From: Lutjanus erythropterus
Lineage: Eukaryota > Chordata > Actinopteri > Lutjaniformes > Lutjanidae
Assembly: GCA_020091685.1 (NCBI GenBank)
Contig: CM034597.1
Location: forward strand, 1,558,646 to 1,622,645
DNA: 64,000 nucleotides
Reading direction: 5' to 3'
The notes beneath the pieces were generated by a model, which had not been told where the DNA came from, made no database searches, and saw nothing but the letters and a program-made list of their open reading frames with translations. The position numbers were made by a program, and so were the translations under genes. Position 1 is the first letter of the stretch; the number at the start of each line of letters is the position of its first letter. Below, piece by piece: positions 46,475 through 56,687 of the stretch.

Positions 46475-46640
46475 CATTCACGTGACTTTTGTCTTGCAAG
46501 TCATTTCAGTGATGTAACTTGCTTACTGTAACTCCAAACATGACCTTATCCTAAACCTGTCAAAGTAGATTTTGTGCCTAAACATAACCAAACCATGTCT
46601 GTTTCACAAGGTTAAACCCATGTTAAAAAGGCTATCTGGC
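46475..46640 (+). repeat. AAACCTAACC-type dispersed repeat, fragment
   Basis: CCAAACATGACCTTATCCTAAACCTGTCAAAGTAGATTTTGTGCCTAAACATAACC follows the family core; the flanks are lost. Confidence 0.6.
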
Positions 46641-46734
46641 AGCATCTCATACAGCCACTAAAGGGTACCTTGTGGATCAGTATGATTCTAACCCTAATCT
46701 GGTGACAAAACTTGTGATGAGTTGTGATGAGAAG

Positions 46735-47088
46735 AAGTTCTTCTGCAAGGTAAAATGACTAATTTCCCCCATGGAGTCTGGCTGGTCAGGAGTGAATGAT
46801 GTTTGGCTTGTATAACAGCAGTTTCCCACAAAGGCTGTCTGATGGGTAGGAAGTAAAGGGATGAAAATAATCCAAACATGACATACAGTTTAACTGATAT
46901 TGGTTTTGAAATGGCTAAAATACATTCCTGCTGTCCCTATCCATAGCATTGCTTAGCTTCTGTGCTGGTGCTCCTCTCTGCTTCTTCAAACTGGGGGCAT
47001 GTCGACCGCCATCTGCAGTAGGTGATACCCTGACTCTGATTAAGAACCTCATACAAGCCCACATCAGGTGATCCAAACTATACCTTTA
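46735..47088 (+). repeat. Inverted-terminus family, right half
   Basis: TTCTGCAAGGTAAAATGAC, CATGGAGTCTGGCTGGTCAG, GATGTTTGGCTTG, AAGGCTGTCTGATGGG, CATAGCATTGCTTAGCTTCTGTGCTGG and the terminal ATCCAAACTATACCTTTA match the interior and right end of the 36.65-kb element in the same orientation. The left end is missing. Confidence 0.7.
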
Positions 47089-47139
47089 CAATCATATTTG
47101 GCCACATTTAAGGATATCAGAGAGACCATACCCATAACA

Positions 47140-47794
47140 TTAAAGTGACAGTTCAGAGTTTTTAAAGTGGGGTTGCATTCGATACATCACATCACATCAC
47201 GGAACGTGACGTGACGTGTTTGGAGAGGCAGCAGGAGTACTGGGGTAAGAAGCTTTTCGAAAAAAAAAAAAAAAAAAAAATCATTATCAGATAAATGTTG
47301 AATTTTGCTTTACCTTGCCATCACAGGGCCTTTTCTGATGGGGAACCACTGTTATATGAGCCAAAAATCATTCTCTCCAAAGCAACCAAACTCCTTTGGT
47401 CAAAACAGTAATTTTATTGTGTAGAAGACAGGAGCAGGTCTACCACTGCCTTGACCTGTTAGTTTATTGGTGTTAGTGTGACTTTTATGCTTTAAAGGCT
47501 TAGTTCAGATTCACCAAAGTCATACAATAACTCAAACAAACTAATCAATTGAAGCAGCAATGGACCAGCAACTCCCAGTTTCTATGAGATAAACTTACTG
47601 TTTTTGCCAAAGGAGTCTGGTGGCTTTGAAAAGAGCAACATTTACATTCACTATTAACAATAGTTTCCTGTCAGGAAAGGCTGAAACTGAAACATAAATA
47701 TGATATTGATTTTTTTAGGTTGTTTTTAGGTAATACACTGATGGATAAGTACCTTACACAATCTCACTTCAAACAATCTGAACTATGCCTTTCA
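47140..47794. mobile_element. Inverted-terminus family, shorter copy
   Basis: The left end TTAAAGTGACAGTTCAGAG...AAGTGGGGTTGCATTC and the right end read in reverse AAAGGCATAGTTCAGATTGTTTGAAGTGAGATTGTG are recognisable inverted termini. The middle shares CTCCTTTGGTCAAAACAG, GCAATGGACCAGCAACTCCC and AAGGAGTCTGGTGGCTTTG with its relatives. A 21-nt poly-A lies at 47,260-47,280. No coding sequence. Confidence 0.65.
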
Positions 47795-48558
47795 GGGAGC
47801 CCTCGGGGCAAGGAATGTGCACAAATGTAAAGGCATATGACCTAAATTAAGAGAATAAAATAACTTGGAGCGCTCCAGAAGCTGAGGGAGGGATGATGTG
47901 CTGTGGTCAGGCTGCCAAGCAGGATGTGGACTGCCAGCACTGGAGGAGTCTGGTTTCTCATTTATACGCCACAAGGCATAAGTGCAGGGATATACTCACA
48001 CTTTGAATTCAACTGGAGGGCAACATTCAACAGATCTGCCTGAACTGCAGGGTCTTAAAATGTCCACATTTCCAATGAAATGTCAGTGGTAGGTCCAAAA
48101 ATCATCAGGAATTAAAGAAAGAAAAAAAAAGACATGGGATGCTTTGCCCATAAAAAGCGAAGCTGAAAGGCAGTCATGATGACGAACCACCGTCACGCTG
48201 CCAAGTCAGCCACAGATCGCCAACAGTGGAGGAGGCTTGTCTGTCCTTATACGCCATTGGGCATGAAGATGATAATTTTCAAAGTATAAGACGACATAAT
48301 GGGCCAACAGTGGAGGAGGCTGCCTTTTCTCTGCCTCATCCATCTATAGGCATGAAGGACAAGTAATCAAATTAGTCTCTAAACTCCTGTTTCTCTGTGG
48401 TCTTACTGGCACAAATGATATTTAACTGTAATCAGTATGGTTTAACACTTGTCACAAGTGATTGGACACCCTGTCTTGCAACATTTTTTGTTAAATCCTG
48501 TAGTTGTAGTGCCATTTTAAGCATTAGAAAATGACCACATAGTGTGAGTAAATAGAAT
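47795..48558. other. No gene seen
   Basis: The words CCAGCACTGGAGGAG(T), CAACAGTGGAGGAGGCTTGTC and CAACAGTGGAGGAGGCTGCC recur at about 47,936, 48,220 and 48,304, suggesting an old local duplication. No gene. Confidence 0.4.
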
Positions 48559-48763
48559 ACAATGTGTGACCTTTCTTTTTATTTACTTTTTATTGACATT
48601 CAGCTACAAAGTAGTATGTACGTCTACTTCAATTATTAGTCACAGAGTATCAGCCTGAATGTCCTTTTTTCTAGGACAAAAAGAACACAAATAAAGGAAA
48701 ACATAACACGAACATTAACACATAGGGAGTGAGATGTGGTTATTGCTACATACACATAATGTA

Positions 48764-49330
48764 TTATCTAAGGTTAGCAGTGTCAAAGTCTGGCCTGCGT
48801 GGAATTAGGTAATCCATCCATTTCTTCCAACGTACGAAAAATAGGTCCCTCTTGTAATTCACATTCGCTGTTGTTCTCTCCATCTTGCAAATGTCCATTG
48901 TGATGTCCATCCACATGTTTAAAGTTGGGCTCTCCCGTGAAAGCCATTTTTTTGTAAGGGCTTTTTTGGCTGCCACCAACAGAATACTACACAGATATTT
49001 GTTTCTCTTTGGCCATCTATCAGGCATGAGTCCAAAAAATAAAATTTTACTTTCCATAGGTATGTGACTTCCAAAAATTTCTTGTATTGCATTATGTATT
49101 CCCTTCCAGTAAGTTTTAATAACATGACAGTCCCATAAAACATGATAATGATTTGCATATGTATTTACACAATTTCTCCAGCAAGCTGGGGAGTTACCTT
49201 CATAGTAAAATTTTTGGCAAGATATGACATGTGAAAAAATATCTTATCAAGCTTTTCCAGCCAAACTCCCTCCAACTCTGTGAGCTGCTACATTTCCATT
49301 GATATGCCCACACTGTTATCCACGGAACGT
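48764..49330 (-). pseudogene. L1 ORF2 C-terminal region, fragment
   Basis: In an intact L1, ORF2 is the endonuclease/reverse transcriptase that nicks the target and copies the RNA; only its last 190 or so residues are present. From 49,330 down, one frame gives SSSQSWREFGWKSLIRYFFT. A frameshift near 49,230 changes to the frame that runs uninterrupted to the stop at 48,764. That frame contains the L1 zinc-knuckle-like motif CWRNCVNTYANHYHVLWDC (CX3CX8HX4C), then HNAIQEIFGSHIPMESK, LMPDRWPKRNKYL, LLVAAKKALTKKWLSRESPT and LNMWMDITMDICKMER. Apart from the single frameshift the C-terminal 150 codons are open, so this copy is younger than most of the debris here. The reverse transcriptase and endonuclease domains are absent. 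Confidence 0.88.
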
Positions 49331-49384
49331 TTGTCAGTGCAGGAGTTCCTGGTCCGCCGATCACACTGATCCCTAATTTACACC

Positions 49385-50062
49385 AGGCGTGGCTGCACTC
49401 GGAGAGATACGCTGCCATTCTAGTCAATGCTGTAATTTATACCAGAAGCGCCGCGGCGCGTCTCAGCAGCGTCCCAGAAGCAGCTCAGCGCTCTGCTCCG
49501 CAGAAAATATGCAGCAAGTCGCGTCAATTGACACAGAGCAGGTCAAACGGGTAGGAAGTCAGGCACAGAAAACAGGGGAGAATCCGGTTGATTTTCAAAA
49601 TAAAAGACCCCGTGCAGACTCGCAATCATAAAGACAGAAAATAAACAATTTAACTATGTAGCCTGCTTATCCATGGTAGAAGCACAAAGAGCAAAGAAAG
49701 AGGACTTAATCAACAAAATCAGAGCAAGTAAACACAATCAGACGGGCAAAACTCTGTGCTGCTGAAACGCTTCTGAAACGCTTCTGAGTTTAAATAAAGT
49801 TCTATGAAAGCTTGAATAAAGCCACCATTATGATTTATAGTGCCATTGTCAGACTGATGCAAAATAAACAATATTTTGTTGTTTAAATGTATGCATGTGT
49901 CTATCATTTGATTCAGTCATATATCAAAATCCATTTAAATTGAAAAATGTTGCTTCTTGTGGCAAATATTGTTATGCCATTAAAATATGATTAATTGAGA
50001 TTAATTAATCACAAAGCCTCTAATCAATTAGATTAATTTTTTTAATCGAGTCCCACCCCTAG
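49385..50062 (-). mobile_element. GC-rich interspersed element nested in the L1
   Basis: The minus-strand start CTAGGGGTGGGACTCGATTAAAAAAATTAATC leads to an ATTAATTAATC-rich zone. About 49,435-49,530 then has a CpG-rich segment (GAAGCGCCGCGGCGCGTCTC in plus orientation) not typical of the window. I recognise both parts as pieces of a non-autonomous repeat found in many fish genomes. L1 coding sequence resumes on both sides, so it inserted after the L1. The borders are approximate and no clean target duplication could be assigned. Confidence 0.6.
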
Positions 50063-50141
50063 TTTTAATATAATGGGTTGAATGTGTTTTTTCATGTTTA
50101 TAAGACCTTTATATAGACCCGAAAACAATGTGTGACCTTTC

Positions 50142-52189
50142 ATTCTATTAGAAATGACTTTGATCTAATTGTGAATGACCCACATCTTGATAGCTGTAAT
50201 TAAGCTCCTGTAGAAAGGTACATGCAGAACTGGCTGACCTTTCCACTGCACCTGACTTTAATGCACACTAAGAGTTCCATTAGGATCTGAGACCAGCTAA
50301 TTAACATGCTGATTAAACATTCTGAGATGGATTACAATGGCAGTGGTTCACGATGGCACTCTGACGTCTGCCTCCATGTTGCAGTGCCCAAAGCATCTCC
50401 ACTGTGAGCAGCTTTTTGTCAACATATCTGTGTTGTAACAAAGCCGAACGCACGGACGCATACAGGTCATTTTCACACTTCCAGATGAAAGTTGATGATG
50501 ATGATAGAGTTGTAGTGCAGTTTTAGGTGTAGATGACAAGTAGTTTATGATAAAAAGGAATGTATTTTTAGACCAAAGTAATTCATTTGAAAAGCTATTT
50601 TCATTATTTTCTCTGTTTTCTATGTCATTAGTAGAGTGTTGTGTGTATTGCTATTTGAACACACATAGCAGATGCAGATCCTTGCCTGTGTGGGTTGATT
50701 ATTCGTCAATCTGTTAGTAAGCCCTCAGGGCTCCTGTGGGGGGATCATGCTCACTCAATACAGAGGAGTGAAGGCGAGAGCTGCGTGTGGTTGTCTGCCA
50801 TCGTCCTTCCCCTTACTGTTTCCCTTTATTTAAGGAAATTACTGTACATCAAGCACTATGAACTTATTAACACGTTTCAAAGTGTTTTCACTGTGGTTTT
50901 ATTTGAAGAAAAATATTGTTTTTGTCCTGCTGTTGAAATCGTTTTTGCCTGACTCAGACACCGTGGAAACAAGCTGTGAGACACCCTATGGTCTTGCCAT
51001 TGTTTACATTTAAGCCACATGCTATTGTCTGTACTGCTTGTGCTGTGAGGTTTAAGCTGTTCTTTTAACACTGTAAAAACCCAGTAGTTCATTTTACTGA
51101 ATAAGTAAAAATAAAAAAAAAAGGTTAAAAATGTAAAAGTATTAAGAATGTATTTCGTTAAAAATGCATTTCATCATTAAAGGTCATGTGATCTTTGCTA
51201 AAAAAGATTATTTAAATAATTTAGTTAAAAATATAATTTAATATTTAGTTTAATTAATGTCTTTATTAATGGTTAACCAATCATTGTTTATCCAGTAACA
51301 ATCATGAACTATGAAGCGATCAGCAAAATTTAGAATGTCACTGCAAATATAAATGTTGGTAATTCATTACTAGAGGATTCTCACATCATGTCTGCAGCTG
51401 TAAATGCTAATAAATAGATTTTTGAGGCCAGGTAGAGAATTTTCTGCAACCTTGAGACCCAAATGATCCATAAGATACTACTTATTTATAGGCCATTAGT
51501 AAATGATTTATTACCTCCAATGGAGTATTAAAACTTATAAAACTTTTGTAAAGTATACAAGTTGTGTAGAAAATGGTCGAAAATGGGTATGGTCAATTTT
51601 ATTCAAATGTATTCTGAGTTTTGTTAACAGCCTGCTTTGAAACAAACATGTAGGGCCACTAACATGGAGGGAACACTGGGTCAGTTGTCCCAGGCCTTGG
51701 GTCAATAAAGGCCCCCAAAGGGCCCTCTAACCTTTGAATAATTTGCTAGAATAAAAAAAACACACAACATTTGGAAATTACAAAAAAGCCTGACCTTGAC
51801 ATAATGGTAAAAAACCTAAAAATTTACTTTCCACCCTTATACTACAAAAATGGTTTGTTCCATCACGCTACTGTAAGTTTAAAAGTTTAACATCTAATTG
51901 ACTCCACTATCAAAATGGCCAGTCTTCAGAGTCTGGTATCCAGAAAAGAAGAGAAACAGAAAGAGACAAAAAGAGAAAATGAAAACAGAGGTGCAACAGA
52001 CTCTATAACCAGGTATTTGCGAAAAAACAAAAAACAAAAAAAGAATATTAAAGTGGAGGATGAAACTCCAACAAGTATAGCCATACTGATTAGCCCCACA
52101 ATGGGGCTGGAGGTCATTAATCAAGAACAAGGTCAGACAACCACTGACCACACCCACCACTGACATCACAGTGTACTGACAATGACACT
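50142..52189. other. No gene seen; one unique-looking ATTA-rich block
   Basis: 50,150-50,340 contains AGCTGTAATTAAGCTCCTG and CAGCTAATTAACATGCTGATTAAAC, homeodomain-type sites in a non-repetitive context. The 82- and 101-codon frames near 51,900-52,200 lie over an A-rich stretch and show no family. Confidence 0.35.
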
Positions 52190-52445
52190 TGTACATCACT
52201 GCAGCGAGGAGAGAAGTTTAATCTCCGGGGTATTAACCTCTTACATTTTCAACACCTTTGCACACTTCTTACTGTATATATTTGTTATTATTGTTATATT
52301 ATCTCTTTGATATGTTGTAGTAGAATTTATATATTTTTACATACTTCTTACAATTCTCTATGCTTACACTTCTGTTCTTGAACAGGAGCACCTGCAACAT
52401 CAACACTTCCCCTACATACATCAATAAAATGTTTGTGATTCTGAT
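52190..52445 (+). repeat. Probable LINE 3' tail
   Basis: TTGCACACTTCTTACTGTATATATTTG, GCACCTGCAACATCAAC, ATCAATAAAATGTTTGTGATTCTGATTCT has the form of fish LINE 3' ends that close with AATAAA and GATTCT repeats. No reverse transcriptase remains. Confidence 0.45.
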
Positions 52446-53376
52446 TCTAGTGAAACCTAGTGGCATGTCTACATGATAGTTAAATTAAAGTATGTAAATA
52501 TTCGCAACACAACTGAACATTTCTAAAGTTAAATTAATTACTGAGCAGGAATTGATCCCCCATGTTGCAGGTGATCAAAGTGGGGCCCATGTTCTTTAGA
52601 CTTTTAGAAAATTTTAAGAGAAAATGGCAAATAAATGTGTATTATATTTGAGTGCTCAGGTTTATCAGACCTTAATTAAATATTTAAAAAAAAAAAGGAA
52701 ACTGTAAAGGCAAATCCAGTAAATGCAATTTGAAAATTAAAAAGTGGAATTTTGAAGACTGAAATGAAAAACAGAACCCTAACCTTAAATATAAATGCTC
52801 AGTTTAAAGGCTAAAAAAATACAAATGTTAAACCGAAACGTGTAAGAGAAAGTGAAAATGAGTTTGTTTTCATTTCTTCTTTGAACTTTCCTTTTTTAAT
52901 TTGAATTCTGTCTAAAATGAATCAACAAAAGAAGTAGTGGTAACTAAATGGAGGCCTCTGAAGTTCAACACTGAGTTGTGTGTAAATAGTAATGGTACAG
53001 CAAAACACAATACTGTTAGTTTGACACATCATCTTTTACCTTCTCGAAAATTGTCAACCACTCTAATGAGCTGCTTTTAGTTCACTCTTTAGCAGCATGT
53101 GTGTTGTTGCTTTCAATAAATGTGACAAGTGGCTGCAGGAGGAAGGTAATGGACAACAACAGCAGGGTTATTCAGTCAGATGCAAAAACAAGTGTACACT
53201 TGGCCCGCTGTGCATGACTACACAACACAGTCAAAGTACTGAACGAGTACGTCTGAGTGGCTAAAGCCCTGCTGTATTAAAGAGGCTCAAGGAGCTCCAG
53301 CCTCTATTGTACTGGAAACCTTTGTCCTGGCTCCTTGATGGGGATCTAAGAGGGTGAATACACTGTGTCTCTGTAT

Positions 53377-53381
<5 letters not shown>
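52446..53381. other. No gene seen
   Basis: AT-rich to about 52,980, then unique-looking mixed sequence. Confidence 0.4.

Positions 53382-53425
<44 letters not shown>
53382..53425. repeat. (TG)22 microsatellite
   Basis: 44 bases of uninterrupted TG, the longest pure dinucleotide run in the window. Confidence 0.98.
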
Positions 53426-53426
<1 letters not shown>

Positions 53427-55760
53427 CTGCATTAGCTATCAAACGGATCTCCACATTAAGAAACAGCCAGTGTGTTGGAGCCAGAGTCCTGTCACGTACC
53501 GCTCTGTCATCAGTAACAGGAGTCTACCTCGTGTCCCTAAACCACATTCCCGTACTGTACCCCAACCATTCATCTGAGCGCAATCAATAGCTCAGTTAAC
53601 AGTGCAGGACTGAGTTCAGTGACAGCACTTGTACTCCCCGTGAGAGAGGAGACACAGGGACACATTCAGCACGGCACGGCTAATCACCATTAAAGGCTTA
53701 CAAGAGAAAAGTGGAGGAACAGGACAGAGAGAAGGAGAGGGAGGGTGGGAAAGAAGGACAGACAGATGGAGGGAAAAAAGAAAAAAGAAGGAGAGAGGCC
53801 AACAATAGGAGAAAGTTACAATAGGGCATCTGTTCCAGTGTCGGACAGCAAGAAAGAGCTGAGACTACAGCAGCAGAGAGCAGGCAGACACCAGGCAAGA
53901 GGTTTCTGTGAAACTCTACTTTTCATGCAAGATGCAATAAAACAGAGTAACTTACCTTCTGCTGAACTACTGGTGACAAATCCTCTCCACCTGCAGGGAA
54001 CGACAGCAAGACATGAAACTATGTAGCATCTAAATGGGAGGAACAGTACCAAGGACTTCAGATTAGATACAGTGTCAGCATGGTCCACCGTAAATCTTTG
54101 ATGGAAACTTACAATGAAATCTGCACAGTATTCTGCTGTATTACTGTCATAAAAACATGACACTTACAGGACTTTACTGTACACTTTACTGTAAACAGCT
54201 GAGCATCTTGGAAAGATGAAAGAAAAGTGTAGGAAAATTTAAAAATGAACCGATTTGGAGTACAAATTCCAGCTGTCAGTCTCTGACACGGCCTCACTAG
54301 AACCTGCTCATTCTTTTGTCACATCTGCTGTATTGATAGGGCCGTCTCCAATGAGTTACACACAGTATGTAATGACTTTTATTCCAATATGATCCACAAC
54401 ATCACTCTCTGGTTGCTTTCTGTGTCAACATTCAAACAGATCTTTCACAGGAACTTCACTGGGTTTTCAAAATAAAACACAAATGTCCCACACTTTACCC
54501 CACACAGCTCTGTTATAAGAACCAGCATCAGTAATGTGATGGTTGTGTTTTTTGCAGCTTATGAGAAAAATCACTGAATTCGTATGTGGAAAAGTAGCAG
54601 AAGCCTCTTACTGATGGTGCTTTGTGATATGATTTCAAACAAAAAAGCACAGTGTCTTCTTTGTTGTATTCCATGATGGTGTAGTAGGTAATGTTGTGGC
54701 AACTTATATAAGAAAAATCCCTAAATTTATATGTGGAAATGTCACAACCCAGTCAGAGCCCGGTCCATGCTGACACACTCTGCCCACCTCTTCCACCTGG
54801 AGCACAGCACCCATCCCCCGAGGTGAGAGCCAGGGAGGTCGCTTCACAGCAGAAAAAAAAAAAAAAAATCATGATTTCATTATTTTACTGTTGTAGCTGG
54901 TTGAGGTATACGACTGTTTCTAATCATTATTATCATGAGATTACTTACATTTGTGTGCCTGCATGCCGATTATCCAAATGTTTGTTGTGCACATTTATGA
55001 CTACATGCTGATTGAAAAAAAAAATACACTAGTGTGGAGAGAACTATTTGTTACTACTACTAGTTACACGTACATGCAACTGTAATCCATTACAAATTAT
55101 AGTTACTGATCAAAATGTTGGTGATTACATCCCATTATTCTTTTCAGGTTGCCTGAGTGCACACTTCTGGTTTTCATTATGGATCAAGTTGCTGATTATT
55201 TTTGCAATCAATTGATGATTGTTTGGTTTGTAAAAATTCTGGAAATAGTGAGAGATACTGTCACAATGATCCATCAGATTTTATAGTATTTATTACAGCA
55301 GAAGCTAGTTTTTCCAGAGAAGAACTAATTCTATTATATTGTAAATTAAACTTCCCACAAAGGACAAAATTTAATTTGCACATAGCTCTGCTCCATCATA
55401 AATGAGGTGTTTCTTCATTGCACTTCCCCTGTCAATCAAACAGGCTATGCAGTGGCTACTGCCATTTTCTTATCCCATTGTCTTTGACATTTTATTATCA
55501 TAAGGTAGAGATTTCTTGGTCTGTGTCTGGGCAGGCAGGATTTTCACGCTCTAAATCAGTTCTTCACTGTTTGGGCTTAAGCAATGTTGAGAGTGGTGTA
55601 TACTCTGTTTCAGCTAAAGCATGATGTTGCAGAGTTATTACATTTGATTATTAAATTAGACGAAAGGCCTAGAACAATTGCCTATGTCACAAAAAATAGG
55701 CTAGGTATGTAAATCTGTTAATAATGCACAATATTAGGCAGCGTCACTGTAGTCCAAGTA
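53426..55760. other. No gene seen; purine-rich stretch and poly-A
   Basis: 53,700-53,800 is a GA-rich purine tract. A 16-nt poly-A lies at 54,853-54,868. A degenerate GTTACT-type repeat lies around 55,030-55,130. Open frames here have no family. Confidence 0.35.
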
Positions 55761-56687
55761 CAACCTTGATTCCAAAAAAGCTTGGAGGCTGTGTAAAATA
55801 TAAATAAAAACAAATTGCAATGATTTGCAAATACTTTCTGACCTGTGTTCAACTGAATATAGTTTAAAGATGAGAGATTTAATGTTCAACACAGTTTGTC
55901 TCTGCATCTACAAATGTAAGTTAAGACTCTACCATACAAAGAGAAAGACATATCAACAACATCCAGAAACACTGCAGACTTCTCTGGACCTGAGCTCATC
56001 TGAGATGGACTGATGCAAAGTGGAAAAGACAGCATCTGTGATGTATGGAGGTGTGTTAATGCCCACGACATGGTTAACTGTTACATCTGTGAGGGCCACA
56101 TTAATGCTGAAAACTTGGAGCTACATATGCTGCCATCCAGACGATGTCTTTTTCAGAGACATCCCTGCTTATTTCAGGGAGTCAATGCCAAGACATACTG
56201 TGCACATGTTCCAACAGTGTGGCTTTGCAGTAAAAGAGTTCAGGTACTAGACTGACCTGCCTGCAGTCCAGACCTGTCTCCATCTGACAATGTGTGGTGC
56301 ATTAAGAAGCACAAAGTACAAAGATGGAGACCCTGGACTGTTGAGCTCCTGAAGTCATATATTGAGCAGGAATGAAAAAGAAAATTTCAACAATTTGTGT
56401 CCTCAGTTCCCAAATGCTGACGGAGTGCTGTTGGCTTGTATCACAGTGATAAACACACTCCTGTCCCAACTTTTCTGAAACATCTTGCAGACATTAATTT
56501 CAGAATGAGTGTATATTTATGAAAAACAACCACCTTAGTTTGAATATTGAATATCTGGTCTTTGTGCTGTGTTCAACTGAATATAAGTTGAAAAGTTTTT
56601 GCAAATCATTGTTCATTCTGTTTTTTTTGTTTTGTTTTGTTTTTTTATGTTTTACTCAATGTCCCAACTTTTTTGGAATTGGAGTTA
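55761..56687 (+). mobile_element. Complete but defective Tc1-like transposon
   Basis: TA dinucleotides flank both ends (55,759-55,760 and 56,688-56,689). The left end CAACCTTGATTCCAAAAAAG and the inverted right end TAACTCCAATTCCAAAAAAG are matching terminal inverted repeats, and a second inner pair (TTGCAATGATTTGCAAAT near 55,813, TTTGCAAATCATTG near 56,600) is also inverted. The length is 927 bp, shorter than autonomous Tc1 elements, because the part of the gene carrying the first catalytic motif is missing. Confidence 0.88.
55910..56460 (+). pseudogene. Tc1-like transposase, internally deleted
   Basis: Recognisable in order: KLRLYHTKRKTYQQHPETLQ (DNA-binding to catalytic linker), then INAENLELHMLPSRRCLFQR followed by HPCLFQGVNAK, a stop at 56,253-56,255 where the family has Trp, PACSPDLSPSDNVW, RWRPWTVELLKSYIEQ and FVSSVP. 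The segment that should carry the first catalytic Asp (SDES-type) is absent between about 55,985 and 56,045. The second catalytic Asp (QQDNAK in relatives) is Val, and the third position (PIEN in relatives) reads PSDN, Asp for Glu. All three catalytic positions are therefore compromised. Further stops follow, for instance after YIEQE. Confidence 0.85.

Larger units (their letters stand above)
48559..50141 (-). mobile_element. 5'-truncated L1 insertion with 17-bp target duplication, split by a nested element
   Basis: The 17-mer ACAATGTGTGACCTTTC occurs at 48,559-48,575 and again at 50,125-50,141; four more bases outside match with one mismatch. Between them lies a minus-strand L1 piece: an AATAAAAAGTAAATAAAAAG tail directly at the 48,576 boundary, a 3' untranslated region, the end of ORF2, and at 50,063-50,124 a further ORF2 snippet (GLYKGLINMKKHIQ). 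The L1 is interrupted at about 49,385-50,062 by a different, GC-rich repeat. Tail, truncation and duplication are the hallmarks of target-primed reverse transcription. Confidence 0.85.

Noticed and set aside
47260..47280. Retroposed transcript end
   Set aside because: It lies inside a copy of the same inverted-terminus family with no coding sequence beside it.
51894..52199. 101-codon minus frame with hydrophobic runs
   Set aside because: Phe/Leu-rich translation of an A-rich plus strand, with an opposing open frame over the same bases; a membrane protein is not supported.
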